A stretch of 64,000 nt of DNA from VRUE01 sp963774555 (GCA_963774555.1 CAVZFL010000001.1:1804253-1868252); one strand, 5' to 3'; shown: positions 42,093 to 51,299, counted from the first letter of the stretch. The notes: a model not told the origin generated them from the sequence alone. A program made the numbers and translations.

Positions 42093-43132
42093 ATGAAGGC
42101 GCTGGTGCAGACAGGGAACGGTGGGTTCGACGTGCTCCAGGTTCAGGAGCGCCCCGACCCGCCCGGTCGGCTCCGGCGAGGTGCGGATCGCGGTCAAGGC
42201 GGCGGGGATCAACTTCGCCGACACGATGGCGCGGGTCGGCCTCTATCCCGACGCGCCCAAACCGCCCTGCGTGACTGGGCTATGAGGTAGCCGGCACAGT
42301 GGAGTCGGTTGGAGACGGGGTGGAGCGGCCACGCCGTCGGCGACCGGGTCGTCGCCGGCACCCGCTTCGGCGGCCAGGCCGAGCTGGTCACCGTGCCCGC
42401 CGACCAGGCGCTGCCGCTTCCCGAGCGGTTCAGCTTCGAGCAGGGTGCGGCGTTCCCGGTCAACTACGGGACCGCCTACGCGGCCCTGGTCGTCGTGGGC
42501 AGCCTGCGCGAGGGGACCCGGGTGCTGATCCACGCAGCGGCCGGCGGCGTCGGGATCGCCGCCACCCAGATCGCCCGCAACGCGGGTGCCGAGATCTACG
42601 GCACCGCCTCGCCCGCCAAGCACGAGGCGATCCGCGCCCAGGGCGTCGCCCATCCGATCGACTACCGCAACCAGGACTTCGAGGCCGAGGTGATGCGGAT
42701 CACCGACGGCGAGGGGGTCGACCTGGTCATCGACGCGCTCGGGCCCGACCTCGTTTCGCAAGGACTACCGGCTGCTGCGGCCCGGAGGCCGCCTGGTGAT
42801 GTACGGCATCTCCGAGGCGATCGACCGAAAGCGGCCGCAGCGTCCCGGCCATGCTGAAAGCCCTGGCCAAGATGCCGCTGGCGACGGTCCCGTGGTGGAA
42901 GAGCCTGGCGCTGATGAACGAGAACAAGGGCGTCTTCGGGCTCAACATGCTCAAGTGGTGGGAACGCGAGGGCAGCCTCGACCGGGTCACCGAGCCGCTG
43001 ATGGCCGATCTCGAGGCCGGCCGCCTGGAGCCGGTCGTCGCCGAGGCTTTTCCCTTCGAGCGTGCCGGGGAGGCCCACCAATTCATCGCCGAGCGCCGCA
43101 ACGTCGGCAAGGTTGTGCTGTTTCCACAGTAG
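42093..43132 (+). CDS. Zinc-independent quinone-oxidoreductase-like MDR protein (frameshifted)
   Basis: Medium-chain reductase of the NADPH:quinone reductase type. Family-like blocks run through all three frames: AVKAAGINFADTMARVG, VGDRVVAGTRFGGQAELVTV, EQGAAFPVNYGTAYAAL, VLIHAAAGGVGIAATQIARNAGAEIYG (NADPH site) and WWEREGSLDRVTEPLMADLEAG. At least five single-base insertions (near 42165, 42281, 42332, 42745 and 42812) break the frame. No zinc-ligand Cys motif of alcohol dehydrogenases is seen. The physiological substrate is unknown. Confidence 0.82.
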
Positions 43133-43162
43133 GCGCCTGTCCGAGCGGCGGGGCACTTTGCG

Positions 43163-43733
43163 ATGAAGAGGGCGATCCTGATCTTGCTGGCGATCCTGGC
43201 GGCGCAGGCCGCGACGGTCGCGCGCGCCGAAGCGACCTCCTACACGGTCGTGCTCGCCGGCGGCACGACCCAGAACACGATCCGCATCTGGCTCACGCCC
43301 GGACGGCTACGAGCTACGTGATCGACTCGGCCGTGCCGCTGGAAGTCGGCGGCACGATCTGCGAAGACGTCCCCGGTAACGCCAACGAGCTGATCTGCAA
43401 GGCGCCGATGGTCGCCGGCTTCGTCGTCAACGCCGGGCCCGAAGCGACGACACGATCACCGCCTCGAGGAAGCTCTCGGTGCCGGTGACGATGTGCGGCG
43501 GAGCGGGAGCGGACAAGCTGGTCGGCGGCAGCGGCCCGGACAAACTGGTCGGCGGCGACGGCAACGACGAACTGATCGGGCGCGGGGGCAGCGACCTGCT
43601 CGTCGGGGGCCCCGGAAACGACATGCTCTTCGGCGCCGCGGGAGAAGACGTCCTGCTCGGCGGCACGGGGAACGACGTGATCAGCGGCGGCTCCGAATCC
43701 AACGCCGGCCGCCAGGAACTTCGCTGCCGCTAG
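43163..43733 (+). CDS. Small secreted RTX-type calcium-binding protein (frameshifted)
   Basis: Signal peptide (KRAILILLAILAAQAATVAR), then a short beta-rich segment with paired cysteines. The C-terminus has six to seven RTX nonapeptide repeats: GGAGADKLV, GGSGPDKLV, GGDGNDELI, GRGGSDLLV, GGPGNDMLF, GAAGEDVLL and GGTGNDVIS. These fold on Ca2+ outside the cell. Indels near 43300-43315 and 43440-43455 break the frame. At about 190 residues it is far shorter than RTX toxins, and no secretion operon is near. Confidence 0.75.
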
Positions 43734-45133
43734 GCAGGAGCGGTTGCGCGCCGGCCGAGCAGGCGGCCGCCGACGAAGAAGAGCGCGATCAGGAAGCCGA
43801 CCAGCGAGAGCGCCGCGTCGAGCCGGAAGGCGGCCTGGATGCCGTCGACGAAGGACGCCTGGGAGGAGAAGACGGTCGTGGTCAGGCCCAGCCCGATCGA
43901 GCCGCCGGCGATCTGGAACATGTAGACGATGCCGCCGGCGAGGCTGGTCTGCGATTCGTCGACCGAGGTGACCCCCGCGGTCGTCGCGGTCGGGTAGAAG
44001 CTGCCGATCCCGATCCCGAGCACGACCATGCCGGCGATCAGCGAGCTGTAGTGGGAGCGGTCGCCGACCAGCGAGAAGACGAACGGGGCGATCGCGATGC
44101 AGAGCGCCCCGACCGAGGCCAGCAGCTTGGCCCCGAGCCTCTCGTACAGCGGTCCGGCGACGAAGGAGACCGCGGCGAAGGTGGCGAGGAAGGGCAGCAT
44201 CCCGAGGCCCGCTTCGAGCGGTGAGTAGCCGAGCTGGTGCTGCATGAACTGGGGCAGGTAGAGCAGGGCGGCGAAGAAGGTCGCCGACATCAGCAGGATC
44301 GCCAGGCAGGAGGCGCGGAAGCTCTCGTTCGCCATCACCGCGCGCGGTACCAGCGCGTTGGGCCCGGCCCGCCGCTCGATCGGCACGAAGGCGATCAGCA
44401 ACACCGCCGAGAGCACCAGCAGTCCGATCACGCGCGGGTCGCCGAAGCCCCAGTCGTCGATCTGGTCGAGGGCGACGAGCAGCGAGACCAGGCCGACCGA
44501 GATCGCCGCGATCCCCGGGTAGTCGATCCGCTGCTCGCCCGCGTCAGGCTCGGCGACCTTGACCAGGCGGTAGGTGACGAGCACGGCGAAGGCCGAGATC
44601 GGCACGTTGAGGAAGAAGATCCAGCGCCAGCTCAGCGCGTCAGTGAGCACGCCGCCGATCAGCGGCCCGATCGCGTTGCCGAGGCCGGCGGCGCCGATGA
44701 TGATCCCGCCTGCCAGCCCCGCCTTGTCTTCGGGCAGCAGCGCGTAGGTCATGCCGAGGATCGCCGGCCACATCAGCGCCCCGCCGATCCCCATCAGCGT
44801 CCGCGTCGCGATCAGCCAGGTCTCGGTCTGCGCGGCGCCGCCGAGCGCCGACATCGAGGCGAAGATCGCGGTGCCGAGGAAGAAGGCGTTGCGGCGGCCG
44901 AACATGTCGGCGAGCCGGCCGCCGGTGACGATCATCACGCCGAAGGTCAGCGCGTAGGCGTTGACCACCCACTGGATCGTGTTGATGTTGGTGTCGAAGT
45001 CCCTCTCCATCGTCGGCAGGGCGACGTTGATCGCGGAGAAGTCGTTGGCGATCACGACCACGGCGACGCCCATCGCGAAGAGGGCGAACCAGGTCGAGCG
45101 GGGGATCGAGCTTGAAGATGCCTCGCTTGCGAT
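43730..45133 (-). CDS. MFS transporter, DHA2 (EmrB/QacA-like) family
   Basis: About 447-467 residues with about 13-14 TM helices. Motif A GRLADMFGRRNAF and motif C-like GAAGLGNAIGPLIGG, plus WRWIFFLNVPISA, indicate a proton-driven drug/H+ antiporter. The first ATG (45073) would start inside TM1. The frame continues upstream to residues IASEASSSSIPRSTWFALFA with no ATG/GTG/TTG. An ATC at 45133 sits six bases after a TAGGCT box, where a leaderless start is expected. The start is thus unresolved. Confidence 0.88.
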   Translation of the reverse strand: MASEASSSSIPRSTWFALFAMGVAVVVIANDFSAINVALPTMERDFDTNINTIQWVVNAYALTFGVMIVTGGRLADMFGRRNAFFLGTAIFASMSALGGAAQTETWLIATRTLMGIGGALMWPAILGMTYALLPEDKAGLAGGIIIGAAGLGNAIGPLIGGVLTDALSWRWIFFLNVPISAFAVLVTYRLVKVAEPDAGEQRIDYPGIAAISVGLVSLLVALDQIDDWGFGDPRVIGLLVLSAVLLIAFVPIERRAGPNALVPRAVMANESFRASCLAILLMSATFFAALLYLPQFMQHQLGYSPLEAGLGMLPFLATFAAVSFVAGPLYERLGAKLLASVGALCIAIAPFVFSLVGDRSHYSSLIAGMVVLGIGIGSFYPTATTAGVTSVDESQTSLAGGIVYMFQIAGGSIGLGLTTTVFSSQASFVDGIQAAFRLDAALSLVGFLIALFFVGGRLLGRRATAPA

Positions 45134-45139
45134 GGGCGC

Positions 45140-45154
45140 AGCCTACGCTAAGCT
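45140..45154. promoter_or_regulatory. Divergent -10 boxes, MFS gene / leuA leader
   Basis: TAAGCT (plus, 45149-45154) is 11 bases before the leader peptide ATG. TAGGCT (minus, 45145-45140) faces the transporter. They are 3 bp apart. Confidence 0.4.
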
Positions 45155-45165
45155 GAGGCGACCGA

Positions 45166-45225
45166 ATGACGCACCGGCTCGACAGCCTCGCGCTTCTCCT
45201 TCTCCTCCCCCTCCGGGGGGAATAG
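45166..45225 (+). CDS. leuL: Leucine-rich leader peptide upstream of leuA
   Basis: A 19-codon frame, MTHRLDSLALLLLLPLRGE, with eight Leu codons, five of them consecutive, ending at TAG 68 bp before the leuA start. Such peptides are classical sensors of charged Leu-tRNA. The four codons CTT CTC CTT CTC (45193-45204) are the reverse complement of the leuA ribosome binding site region. Confidence 0.8.
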   Translation: MTHRLDSLALLLLLPLRGE

Positions 45226-45286
45226 CGCTGGGCGGCGCGATAGCCGCGAGAGAAAAGGTCATTCGAGCGAAGTAGAGAAGGAGGAG
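45193..45286 (+). promoter_or_regulatory. leuA translational attenuator: Leu codons pair with the ribosome binding site
   Basis: CTTCTCCTTCTC (45193-45204) can pair with GAGAAGGAGGAG (45275-45286), 12 bp with one G-U pair. The right half contains the leuA Shine-Dalgarno GGAGGAG. A ribosome stalled at the Leu codons would keep the left strand single and leave the site open. A ribosome that finishes the peptide would let the helix form. The mechanism is inference; the sequences are seen directly. Confidence 0.7.
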
Positions 45287-45292
45287 GACCCA

Positions 45293-46879
45293 GTGGCACC
45301 AGCAGACGACGCAAACCGCGTCCACATCTTCGACACGACACTGCGAGACGGCGAGCAGTCGCCCGGGATCTCGCTGAACACGGCGGAGAAGGTCGAGATC
45401 GCCCAGCAGCTGGCGCGCCTGGGGGTCGACGTGATCGAGGCCGGTTTCCCGATCACCTCGCCCGGCGACTTCGAGGCGGTCGAGGCGATCTCCCGCAAGG
45501 TCGAGGGGCCGGTGATCTGCGGCCTGGCCCGCACCCACAAGGCCGACATCGACGCCGCCTGGGGGGCGATCAAGGACTCGCAGCGGCCCCGCATCCACAC
45601 CTTCATCTCGACCTCCGACATCCACATCGAGCACCAGCTGCAGACCGATCGCGAGGACGTCAAGGGCCAGGCCCGCGCCGCCGTCACCCTGGCCAAGTCC
45701 TACTGCGAGGACGTCGAGTTCTCGCCGATGGATGCGACCCGCGCCGACGTCGAGTTCACCGCCGAAGTCTGCGCGATCGCGGTCGAGGAGGGCGCGACCG
45801 TGGTCAACATCCCCGACACGGTCGGCTACACCACGCCCGAGGAGTACGCGGACTACTTCCGACGCTTGTACGAGCTGGTGCCCGGCCTGCACGACGTCGA
45901 GCTGTCGGTCCACTGCCACGACGACCTGGGTCTGGCCGTCGCCAACTCCTACGCCGGCGTGCTGGCCGGGGCGCGGCAGGTCGAGTGCGCCGTCAACGGC
46001 ATCGGCGAGCGGGCCGGCAACTGCTCGCTGGAGGAGATCGTGATGCTGATCCGGACCCGCGAGGACGTGCACGGCTTGCGGACCGGCTTGAACAGCAAGG
46101 AGCTGGCCCGCACCAGCCGCATGGTCTCGCGCCTGACCGGCTACGCGATCCAGCCCAACAAGGCGATCGTCGGCCGCAATGCCTTCGCGCACGAGTCCGG
46201 AATCCACCAGGACGGCGTGCTGAAGGAGCGCACCACCTACGAGATCATGGACGCGACCGAGGTCGGCCTGGAGTCGAACTCGATCGTGCTGGGCAAGCAC
46301 TCCGGCCGACACGCCCTGCGCGACGCGCTGGACCAGCTGGGCTTCAAGGTCGAGGGCAACGCACTGAACGCCGCCTTCAAGCGCTTCAAGGAGGTGGCCG
46401 ACCGCAAGAAGCAGGTCACCGCGCTGGACCTGGAGGCGATCGTCTCCGACGAGATGCGCGAGAAGGACGATTCCCACGAGCTGGCCTGGTTCGAGGTCGA
46501 GGCGGGCTCGCGACGCGAGCCCCTGGCCCGCGTCGCGGTGAAAATGCCCTCCGGCGAGGAGGCCGTCGGCGAGTCGAGCGGCGACGGCCCGGTCGACGCG
46601 ATCTTCCGCGCGATCCAGAAGGCCGCCGACACCGAGTGCGACCTGCGCCAGTACACGGTCGAGGCCGTGACCGGGGGAGAGGACGCCCTGGGTCAGGTGA
46701 CCGTGATGCTGCGCGCGGCGGGCCGCCTGGCCACCGGCCAGGGTGTGGCCACCGACATCCTCGAGGCCTCGGCCCGAGCCTACGTCCGCGCCCTCTCCAA
46801 CGCCCTGGAGGGCGCCGCCATCCGCGAGGCCGAGGCCGCCACCGCCGAGGCCGCCGTAGAGCGCACCCCAGGCCCCTAA
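45293..46879 (+). CDS. leuA: 2-isopropylmalate synthase
   Basis: 528 residues from GTG. It condenses acetyl-CoA with 2-oxoisovalerate, the committed step of leucine synthesis. Motifs: IFDTTLRDGEQSPGISLNT (catalytic R and metal D), GLARTHKADIDAAW, HCHDDLGLAVANSYAGVLAG (metal His), NGIGERAGNCSLEEIVM and HESGIHQDGVLK. The C-terminal allosteric domain (about 400-515) should bind leucine. The length is that of the bacterial LeuA1 type. GGAGGAGGA precedes the start. Confidence 0.96.
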   Translation: MAPADDANRVHIFDTTLRDGEQSPGISLNTAEKVEIAQQLARLGVDVIEAGFPITSPGDFEAVEAISRKVEGPVICGLARTHKADIDAAWGAIKDSQRPRIHTFISTSDIHIEHQLQTDREDVKGQARAAVTLAKSYCEDVEFSPMDATRADVEFTAEVCAIAVEEGATVVNIPDTVGYTTPEEYADYFRRLYELVPGLHDVELSVHCHDDLGLAVANSYAGVLAGARQVECAVNGIGERAGNCSLEEIVMLIRTREDVHGLRTGLNSKELARTSRMVSRLTGYAIQPNKAIVGRNAFAHESGIHQDGVLKERTTYEIMDATEVGLESNSIVLGKHSGRHALRDALDQLGFKVEGNALNAAFKRFKEVADRKKQVTALDLEAIVSDEMREKDDSHELAWFEVEAGSRREPLARVAVKMPSGEEAVGESSGDGPVDAIFRAIQKAADTECDLRQYTVEAVTGGEDALGQVTVMLRAAGRLATGQGVATDILEASARAYVRALSNALEGAAIREAEAATAEAAVERTPGP

Positions 46880-46881
46880 CC

Positions 46882-46913
46882 CCACTTTCGCCCCACAGGG
46901 GGGGCGAAAGTGG
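46882..46913. terminator. 13-bp hairpin after leuA
   Basis: CCACTTTCGCCCC (46882-46894) and its exact reverse complement (46901-46913) enclose a 6-nt loop, 3 bp past the leuA stop. Confidence 0.7.
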
Positions 46914-46960
46914 ATGCGTCTGCTCTTACACGTCATATGGACGTGCCAAAGCAGACGCAT
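46914..46960. other. Hairpin with the start codon of the next gene in its loop
   Basis: ATGCGTCTGCT (46914-46924) pairs with AGCAGACGCAT (46950-46960). After a 4x4 internal loop, CACGTC (46929-46934) pairs with GACGTG (46940-46945). The apical loop ATATG carries the ATG (46937-46939) of the AbiEi-like gene. No ribosome binding site is visible, so the hairpin may present or hide the start codon. Confidence 0.6.
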
Positions 46961-47882
46961 GGACTCGACGAGCGGATCGCCGAGCTCGCCGAGCGGCAAT
47001 ACGGGGTCGTGGCTCGGTGGCAGTTGGAGACGCTCGGGGTTGGTCGAGGGGCGATCGAAGTCCGACTGCGGAACCGTCGCCTGCACCGCATCCACCGGGG
47101 CGTGTATGCGGTGGGGCACCGTGTCCTCTCGATTCACGGCAGATGGATGGCCGCCGTCTTGGCGAGCGGACCCGGTGCTGTGCTCAGCCACGCGACCGCG
47201 ACCACTTTCTGGGGTGTCCGCAGTGCCACGGGTGGGCCAATTCACGTGACGACGGCGAAGAAGTGGCGCTCGTCGCCGCAGATCCGTCGCCACTGCTCGC
47301 TGTTGCCCAAGGACGAGGCGACGGTCCTCGATGGAATACCGGTCACGACGGTCCCGAAAACGATTTTCGATTTCGCTGCGACCGCTTCGATCGACCAGGT
47401 GGAGAGCGCGATCCGCGAGGCCGAATACCGGCAGCTGCACGACCGGCTGTCGCTCGTCGACCTGCTCGAACGCTACCCGCGCCGGCGCGGCGCGCCACGC
47501 GTCCGTCTGGCACTCGAACGCATCGAAACGCTCCCTTCGGGCCGACCGAAAAGTCCGCTTGGAGGAAAGGTTCCTGCCCTTCCTTCGCCGCCACGGACTG
47601 CCACGCCCGCGCCTCAACGACTGGATATCAGTGGGCAAACGGCGCTTCCAGGTCGACTGCCATTGGCCGGGGACAGGGCAGATCGTCGAGCTCGACAGCT
47701 GGCAGGCTCACGGGACTCGGTCCGCTTTCAGGGATGACCGGACCCGAGACCGCGTCCTCCGGACCGCCGGCTACGAGGTGACGCGAATCGCATGGGCCCA
47801 GCTCGACGATGAACCCGAGGCAATTGCGGCCGACCTGCGGCGGTTCATCGGGACGGGATCCGGCGGGCGGCGGCAGCGGTGA
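46937..47882 (+). CDS. AbiEi-antitoxin-domain / DUF559 nuclease-like protein (one frameshift)
   Basis: About 314 residues after correction. The N-terminus (RIAELAERQYGVVARWQLET, then GRGAIEVRLRNRRLHRIHRGVYAVGH) is the winged-helix domain of type IV AbiEi antitoxins. The C-terminus (RRFQVDCHWPGTGQIVELDS, then RTRDRVLRTAGYEVTRIAW) is a Vsr/DUF559-like endonuclease fold with Asp and Glu. No AbiEii toxin is next to it. One C inserted near 47563 breaks the frame. Base composition is lower in GC than in neighbours, hinting at transfer. Confidence 0.75.
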
Positions 47883-47918
47883 CGGCCGCCGCACCATCCC
47901 CAATACAAACGTATGTGA

Positions 47919-47924
47919 TAGCGT
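47919..47924 (+). promoter_or_regulatory. -10 box for the XRE-cupin gene within an imperfect palindrome
   Basis: TAGCGT ends six bases before an ATT at 47931. Around it ACGTATG (47909-47915) and CGTACGG (47922-47928) form an imperfect inverted repeat that could be an autoregulatory operator. Confidence 0.35.
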
Positions 47925-47930
47925 ACGGCC

Positions 47931-48546
47931 ATTACCACCGTCACCGACAGGAGCGTCGATTCAACCGCCTCACCTGCCGGGCGAGGCGGCGGCAATCGGC
48001 GACCGCGTGCGCGCGCTTCGCGAGGCGATGGGGCTTTCGCTGCGGGACCTGGGGGAGCGCTCGGGGGTCAGTGCGCCGATGCTCTCGCAGGTCGAGCGGG
48101 GGGAGACGAGCCCGACGCTGGCGGTGGCGGCGAAGATCGCCGCCGGGCTGGAGCTGACGCTCTCGCAGCTGCTGCGCCTGGACGAGGGCGAGCACGTGGC
48201 GGTCAGCCGCGCTGGCGATCGGCGCACGCTGGAGCGCGGGGGGCACCGCTTCGAGGAGCTGACGCCGCCGCTGCCGGGGCAACGGGCCGACGTCTCGCTG
48301 CACACGCTTGATGCCGGCGCCACAACCGGCGGGCGGGACGATCCGCCGATGCACGAGCCGGGCAGTCGCGAGACCGCCGTGGTGCTCGACGGCACGCTGG
48401 TCCTCGTCGTCGATGGCACCCGGCACGAGTTGAACGAGGGCGACAGCGTCACCTTCGACGCCGATCTGCCGCATCATTTCGAGAACGAAGGCGAGGAGCC
48501 AACGCGTTTCTTCGCCGTGATCGCCGCCGGGTTGCGGCGGAGCTAG
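47931..48546 (+). CDS. XRE-family regulator with C-terminal cupin domain (start and frame uncertain)
   Basis: An N-terminal helix-turn-helix (RVRALREAMGLSLRDLGERS, then VSAPMLSQVERGETSPTLAV) joins a cupin sensor domain (MHEPGSRETAVVLDGTLVLV, LPHHFENEGEEPTRFF). This is the layout of SutR/PuuR-type metabolite-responsive repressors. The most natural N-terminus (TTVTDRSVDSTASPAGEAAA) needs removal of one G near 47985 and begins at ATT 47931 after a TAGCGT box. No ATG/GTG fits. It is 11 bp upstream of leuC, suggesting a role in leucine or sulfur metabolism. Confidence 0.75.
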
Positions 48547-48557
48547 GAGGAGGCCCG

Positions 48558-49944
48558 ATGCCGCAAACCATGTTCGACAAGCTCTGGGAGCAGCACGAGG
48601 TCTCCGACGGCCTGATCTACATCGACCTGCACCTGGTCCACGAGGTCACCTCGCCGCAGGCCTTCGACGGCCTGCGCCTGGCCGGCCGCCCGCTGCGCCG
48701 TCCCGACAAGACCCTGGCCACCGCCGACCACAACACCCCGACCGACGGGACGATGGCGGCGCGGCTGATCGCCGACCAGCTCTCCCGGGTCCAGGTCGAA
48801 ACGCTGGAGCGCAATTGCGAGGAGTTCGGCATCCCCGATCTACTCGCTGGGCTCCGATCGACAGGGGATCGTCCACGTGATCGGGCCGGAGCTGGGCGTG
48901 ACCCAGCCGGGGATGACGATCGTCTGCGGCGACAGCCACACCTCCACCCACGGCGCCTTCGGCTCGCTGGCCTTCGGCATCGGCACCTCCGAGGTCGAGC
49001 ACGTGTTGGCGACCCAGTGCTTGGTGCAGAAGCGGCCGAAGACGATGCGGATCTCCTACTCGGGCGAGCTCGGCTCGGGAGTCACGCCCAAGGACCTGAT
49101 CCTGGCGACGATCGGGCGCCTGGGCACCGGCGGCATGACCGGCTACGCGGTCGAGTACGCCGGGCCGGCGATCGAGGCCCTGGAGATGCCGGGCCGGATG
49201 ACGATCTGCAACATGACGATCGAGGGCGGCGGCCGCGCCGGCATGATCGCCCCCGACGAGAAGACGATCGAGTGGGTCCGCGGCCGCCCGGGCGCCCCCG
49301 CCGACTTCGACGCGGCCGCCGAGCGCTGGCGCCAGCTCCCGAGCGACGACGGCGCCGCCTTCGACACCGAGGTCGATGTCGACGCAGCGGCGATCTCGCC
49401 GATGGTCACCTGGGGGACCAACCCCGGCATGGTCTGCGAGGTCACCGACAGCGTCCCCGACCCGGCGGCGATGGACTCACCCGCCGAGCGCGAGTCGGCC
49501 GAGCGCGCCCTCGCCTACATGGGCCTGGAGGCCGGCACGCCGATGACCGAGGTCGCGCCGGAACGGGTCTTCATCGGCTCCTGCACCAACTCGCGGATCG
49601 AGGACCTGCGCGAGGCCGCCGAGATCGTCGACGGCCGCAAGGTCGCCGGCTCGGTGCGGGCGATGGTCGTCCCCGGCTCCCAGCAGGTCAAGGCCGACGC
49701 CGAAGCCGAGGGCCTGCACGACGTCTTCCGCTCGGCCGGCTTCGAATGGCGCGAGGCGGGTTGCTCGATGTGCCTCGGCATGAACCCCGACATCCTGATC
49801 GAGGGCGAGCGCTGCGCCTCGACCTCGAACCGCAACTTCGAGGGCCGCCAGGGCAAGGGCGGGCGCACCCATCTGGTCAGCCCGAAGATGGCCGCGGCGG
49901 CGGCGATCGAGGGGCATTTCGTCGACATCAGGGATTGGAGCTGA
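48558..49944 (+). CDS. leuC: 3-isopropylmalate dehydratase, large subunit (one frameshift)
   Basis: About 461 residues. An aconitase-family [4Fe-4S] enzyme isomerising 2- to 3-isopropylmalate. DHNTPTD, CGDSHTSTHGAFGSLAFGIG and the cluster cysteines in GSCTNSRIEDLREAA and CSMCLGMNPD are present. GGAGGAGG precedes ATG 48558. One extra C near 48836 (ATCCCCGATC) shifts the frame; removing it gives GIPIYSLGSDRQGIVHV. leuD follows after 2 bp. Confidence 0.94.
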
Positions 49945-49946
49945 AG

Positions 49947-50510
49947 ATGAGGCCGATAGACGTGATCGAGGGCAAGGTCTCGGTGCTGGACCGCGCCGAC
50001 GTCGATACCGACCAGATCATCCCCAAGCAGTTCCTCAAGCGGGTCGAGCGGACCGGCTTCGGCGAGTTCCTCTTCTACGACTGGATCCGCGACGGCGAGA
50101 TCGAGCTGGAGCCGAACCCGATCCTCGTCACCGGGGCAAACTTCGGCTGCGGATCCTCGCGCGAGCACGCTCCCTGGGCGCTGGAGGACTTCGGCTTCGA
50201 GGCGATCGTCGCCCCGTCCTTCGCCGACATCTTCTACTCCAACTGCACCAAGATCGGCCTGCTGCCGGCGATCCTCGACGAGGAGCACTGCCGAGCCGTC
50301 GCCGAGGCCGGCGAGGCGCGGATCGACGTCGACGACGAGACGGTCACCTGCGCCGCCGGGGTCTTCAAATTCGAGGTCGAGCCCGACGTCAAGCACCGGC
50401 TGCTGAACGGACTGGACGACATCGGCATCACGTTGGAGAACGCCGGCGCGATCGACGCCTTCGAGCAGGCCGGCGGCGCCGAGCGCGGGCCGGTTACGAC
50501 GGCGCTCTGA
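49947..50510 (+). CDS. leuD: 3-isopropylmalate dehydratase, small subunit
   Basis: 187 residues. It completes the active site of LeuC. Motifs DVDTDQIIPKQFLKRVERTG and GANFGCGSSREHAPWALEDF and FADIFYSNCTKIGLLP are diagnostic. It follows leuC directly, so the two are an operon, and is followed one base later by a methyltransferase. Confidence 0.96.
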   Translation: MRPIDVIEGKVSVLDRADVDTDQIIPKQFLKRVERTGFGEFLFYDWIRDGEIELEPNPILVTGANFGCGSSREHAPWALEDFGFEAIVAPSFADIFYSNCTKIGLLPAILDEEHCRAVAEAGEARIDVDDETVTCAAGVFKFEVEPDVKHRLLNGLDDIGITLENAGAIDAFEQAGGAERGPVTTAL

Positions 50511-50511
50511 G

Positions 50512-51294
50512 GTGAGCGGGATGGCCGGCGCGATGAACAGCGGCCCGCGCGAGTGGGACGCCGAGACCTACGACGCGATCTCCGACCCCCAGTTCAGCTG
50601 GGGGATGGAGGTGCTCGAAAGGCTGGAGCTGCGCGGTGACGAGGACGCGATCGACGCCGGCTGTGGCTCGGGTCGGGTCACCGAACGGCTGCTGGAGCGC
50701 CTACCGCAGGGCAGCCTGCTCGCCGTCGACGCCTCCGAGGCGATGGTGGCGAAGGCCCGGGAGCGACTGGGGGAGCGCGCCTCCTACCTCGGCGCCGACC
50801 TCGCCGAGCTGGAGGTCGAGGAGCCGGTCGATCTGATCTTCTCTACCGCGACCTTCCATTGGATCCTCGACCACGAGCGGCTCTTCGCCCGTCTGCGCGC
50901 GGCGCTGCAGCCGGGCGGTCGCCTGGTCGCCCAGTGCGGTGGGCTCGGCAACGTCGCCGAGCACGCGCAGGCGATCGCCGCGATCGCCACGCGCCCCGAG
51001 TACGCCCGCCACTTCGAAGGTATGACCTTGATGTGGAACTTCGCCGGGCCGGAGGAGACCAAGTCCAGGCTGCGCGAGGCGGGCTTCGCCGAGGCCCGCT
51101 GCTGGCTCGAGCCGAAGCCCGTCACTCCGGACGACCCGCTGCGCTTCACGATGACCGTCACCCTCGGTCCCCATCTCGCCCGCCTGCCTGAGGAGCTCCG
51201 CCACCCCTTCGCCGAGGCAATCCTCGAGCGCTCGCCCCAACCGCTGACCCTCGACTACGTCCGCCTCAACATCGAGGCCAAAACCCCGGCTTGA
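50512..51294 (+). CDS. SAM methyltransferase, trans-aconitate methyltransferase-like
   Basis: 260 residues from GTG (ATG 50521 is possible). Class I fold with AIDAGCGSGRVTERLLERLP (motif I), LLAVDASEAMVAKARERLG, DLIFSTATFHWILDHERLFA (a Tam-type signature) and LQPGGRLVAQCGG. Tam methylates trans-aconitate; yeast Tmt1 also methylates isopropylmalate. Position one base after leuD makes an aconitase-like side product plausible as substrate, by inference. Confidence 0.82.
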   Translation: MSGMAGAMNSGPREWDAETYDAISDPQFSWGMEVLERLELRGDEDAIDAGCGSGRVTERLLERLPQGSLLAVDASEAMVAKARERLGERASYLGADLAELEVEEPVDLIFSTATFHWILDHERLFARLRAALQPGGRLVAQCGGLGNVAEHAQAIAAIATRPEYARHFEGMTLMWNFAGPEETKSRLREAGFAEARCWLEPKPVTPDDPLRFTMTVTLGPHLARLPEELRHPFAEAILERSPQPLTLDYVRLNIEAKTPA

Positions 51295-51299
51295 GCCGG

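Noticed and set aside
43479..43733. Large RTX toxin
   Set aside because: Only six to seven repeats on a protein of about 190 residues, with no acyltransferase or type I secretion genes.
46937..47882. Complete AbiE toxin-antitoxin pair
   Set aside because: No nucleotidyltransferase (AbiEii) gene is adjacent. The second half of the protein is nuclease-like instead.
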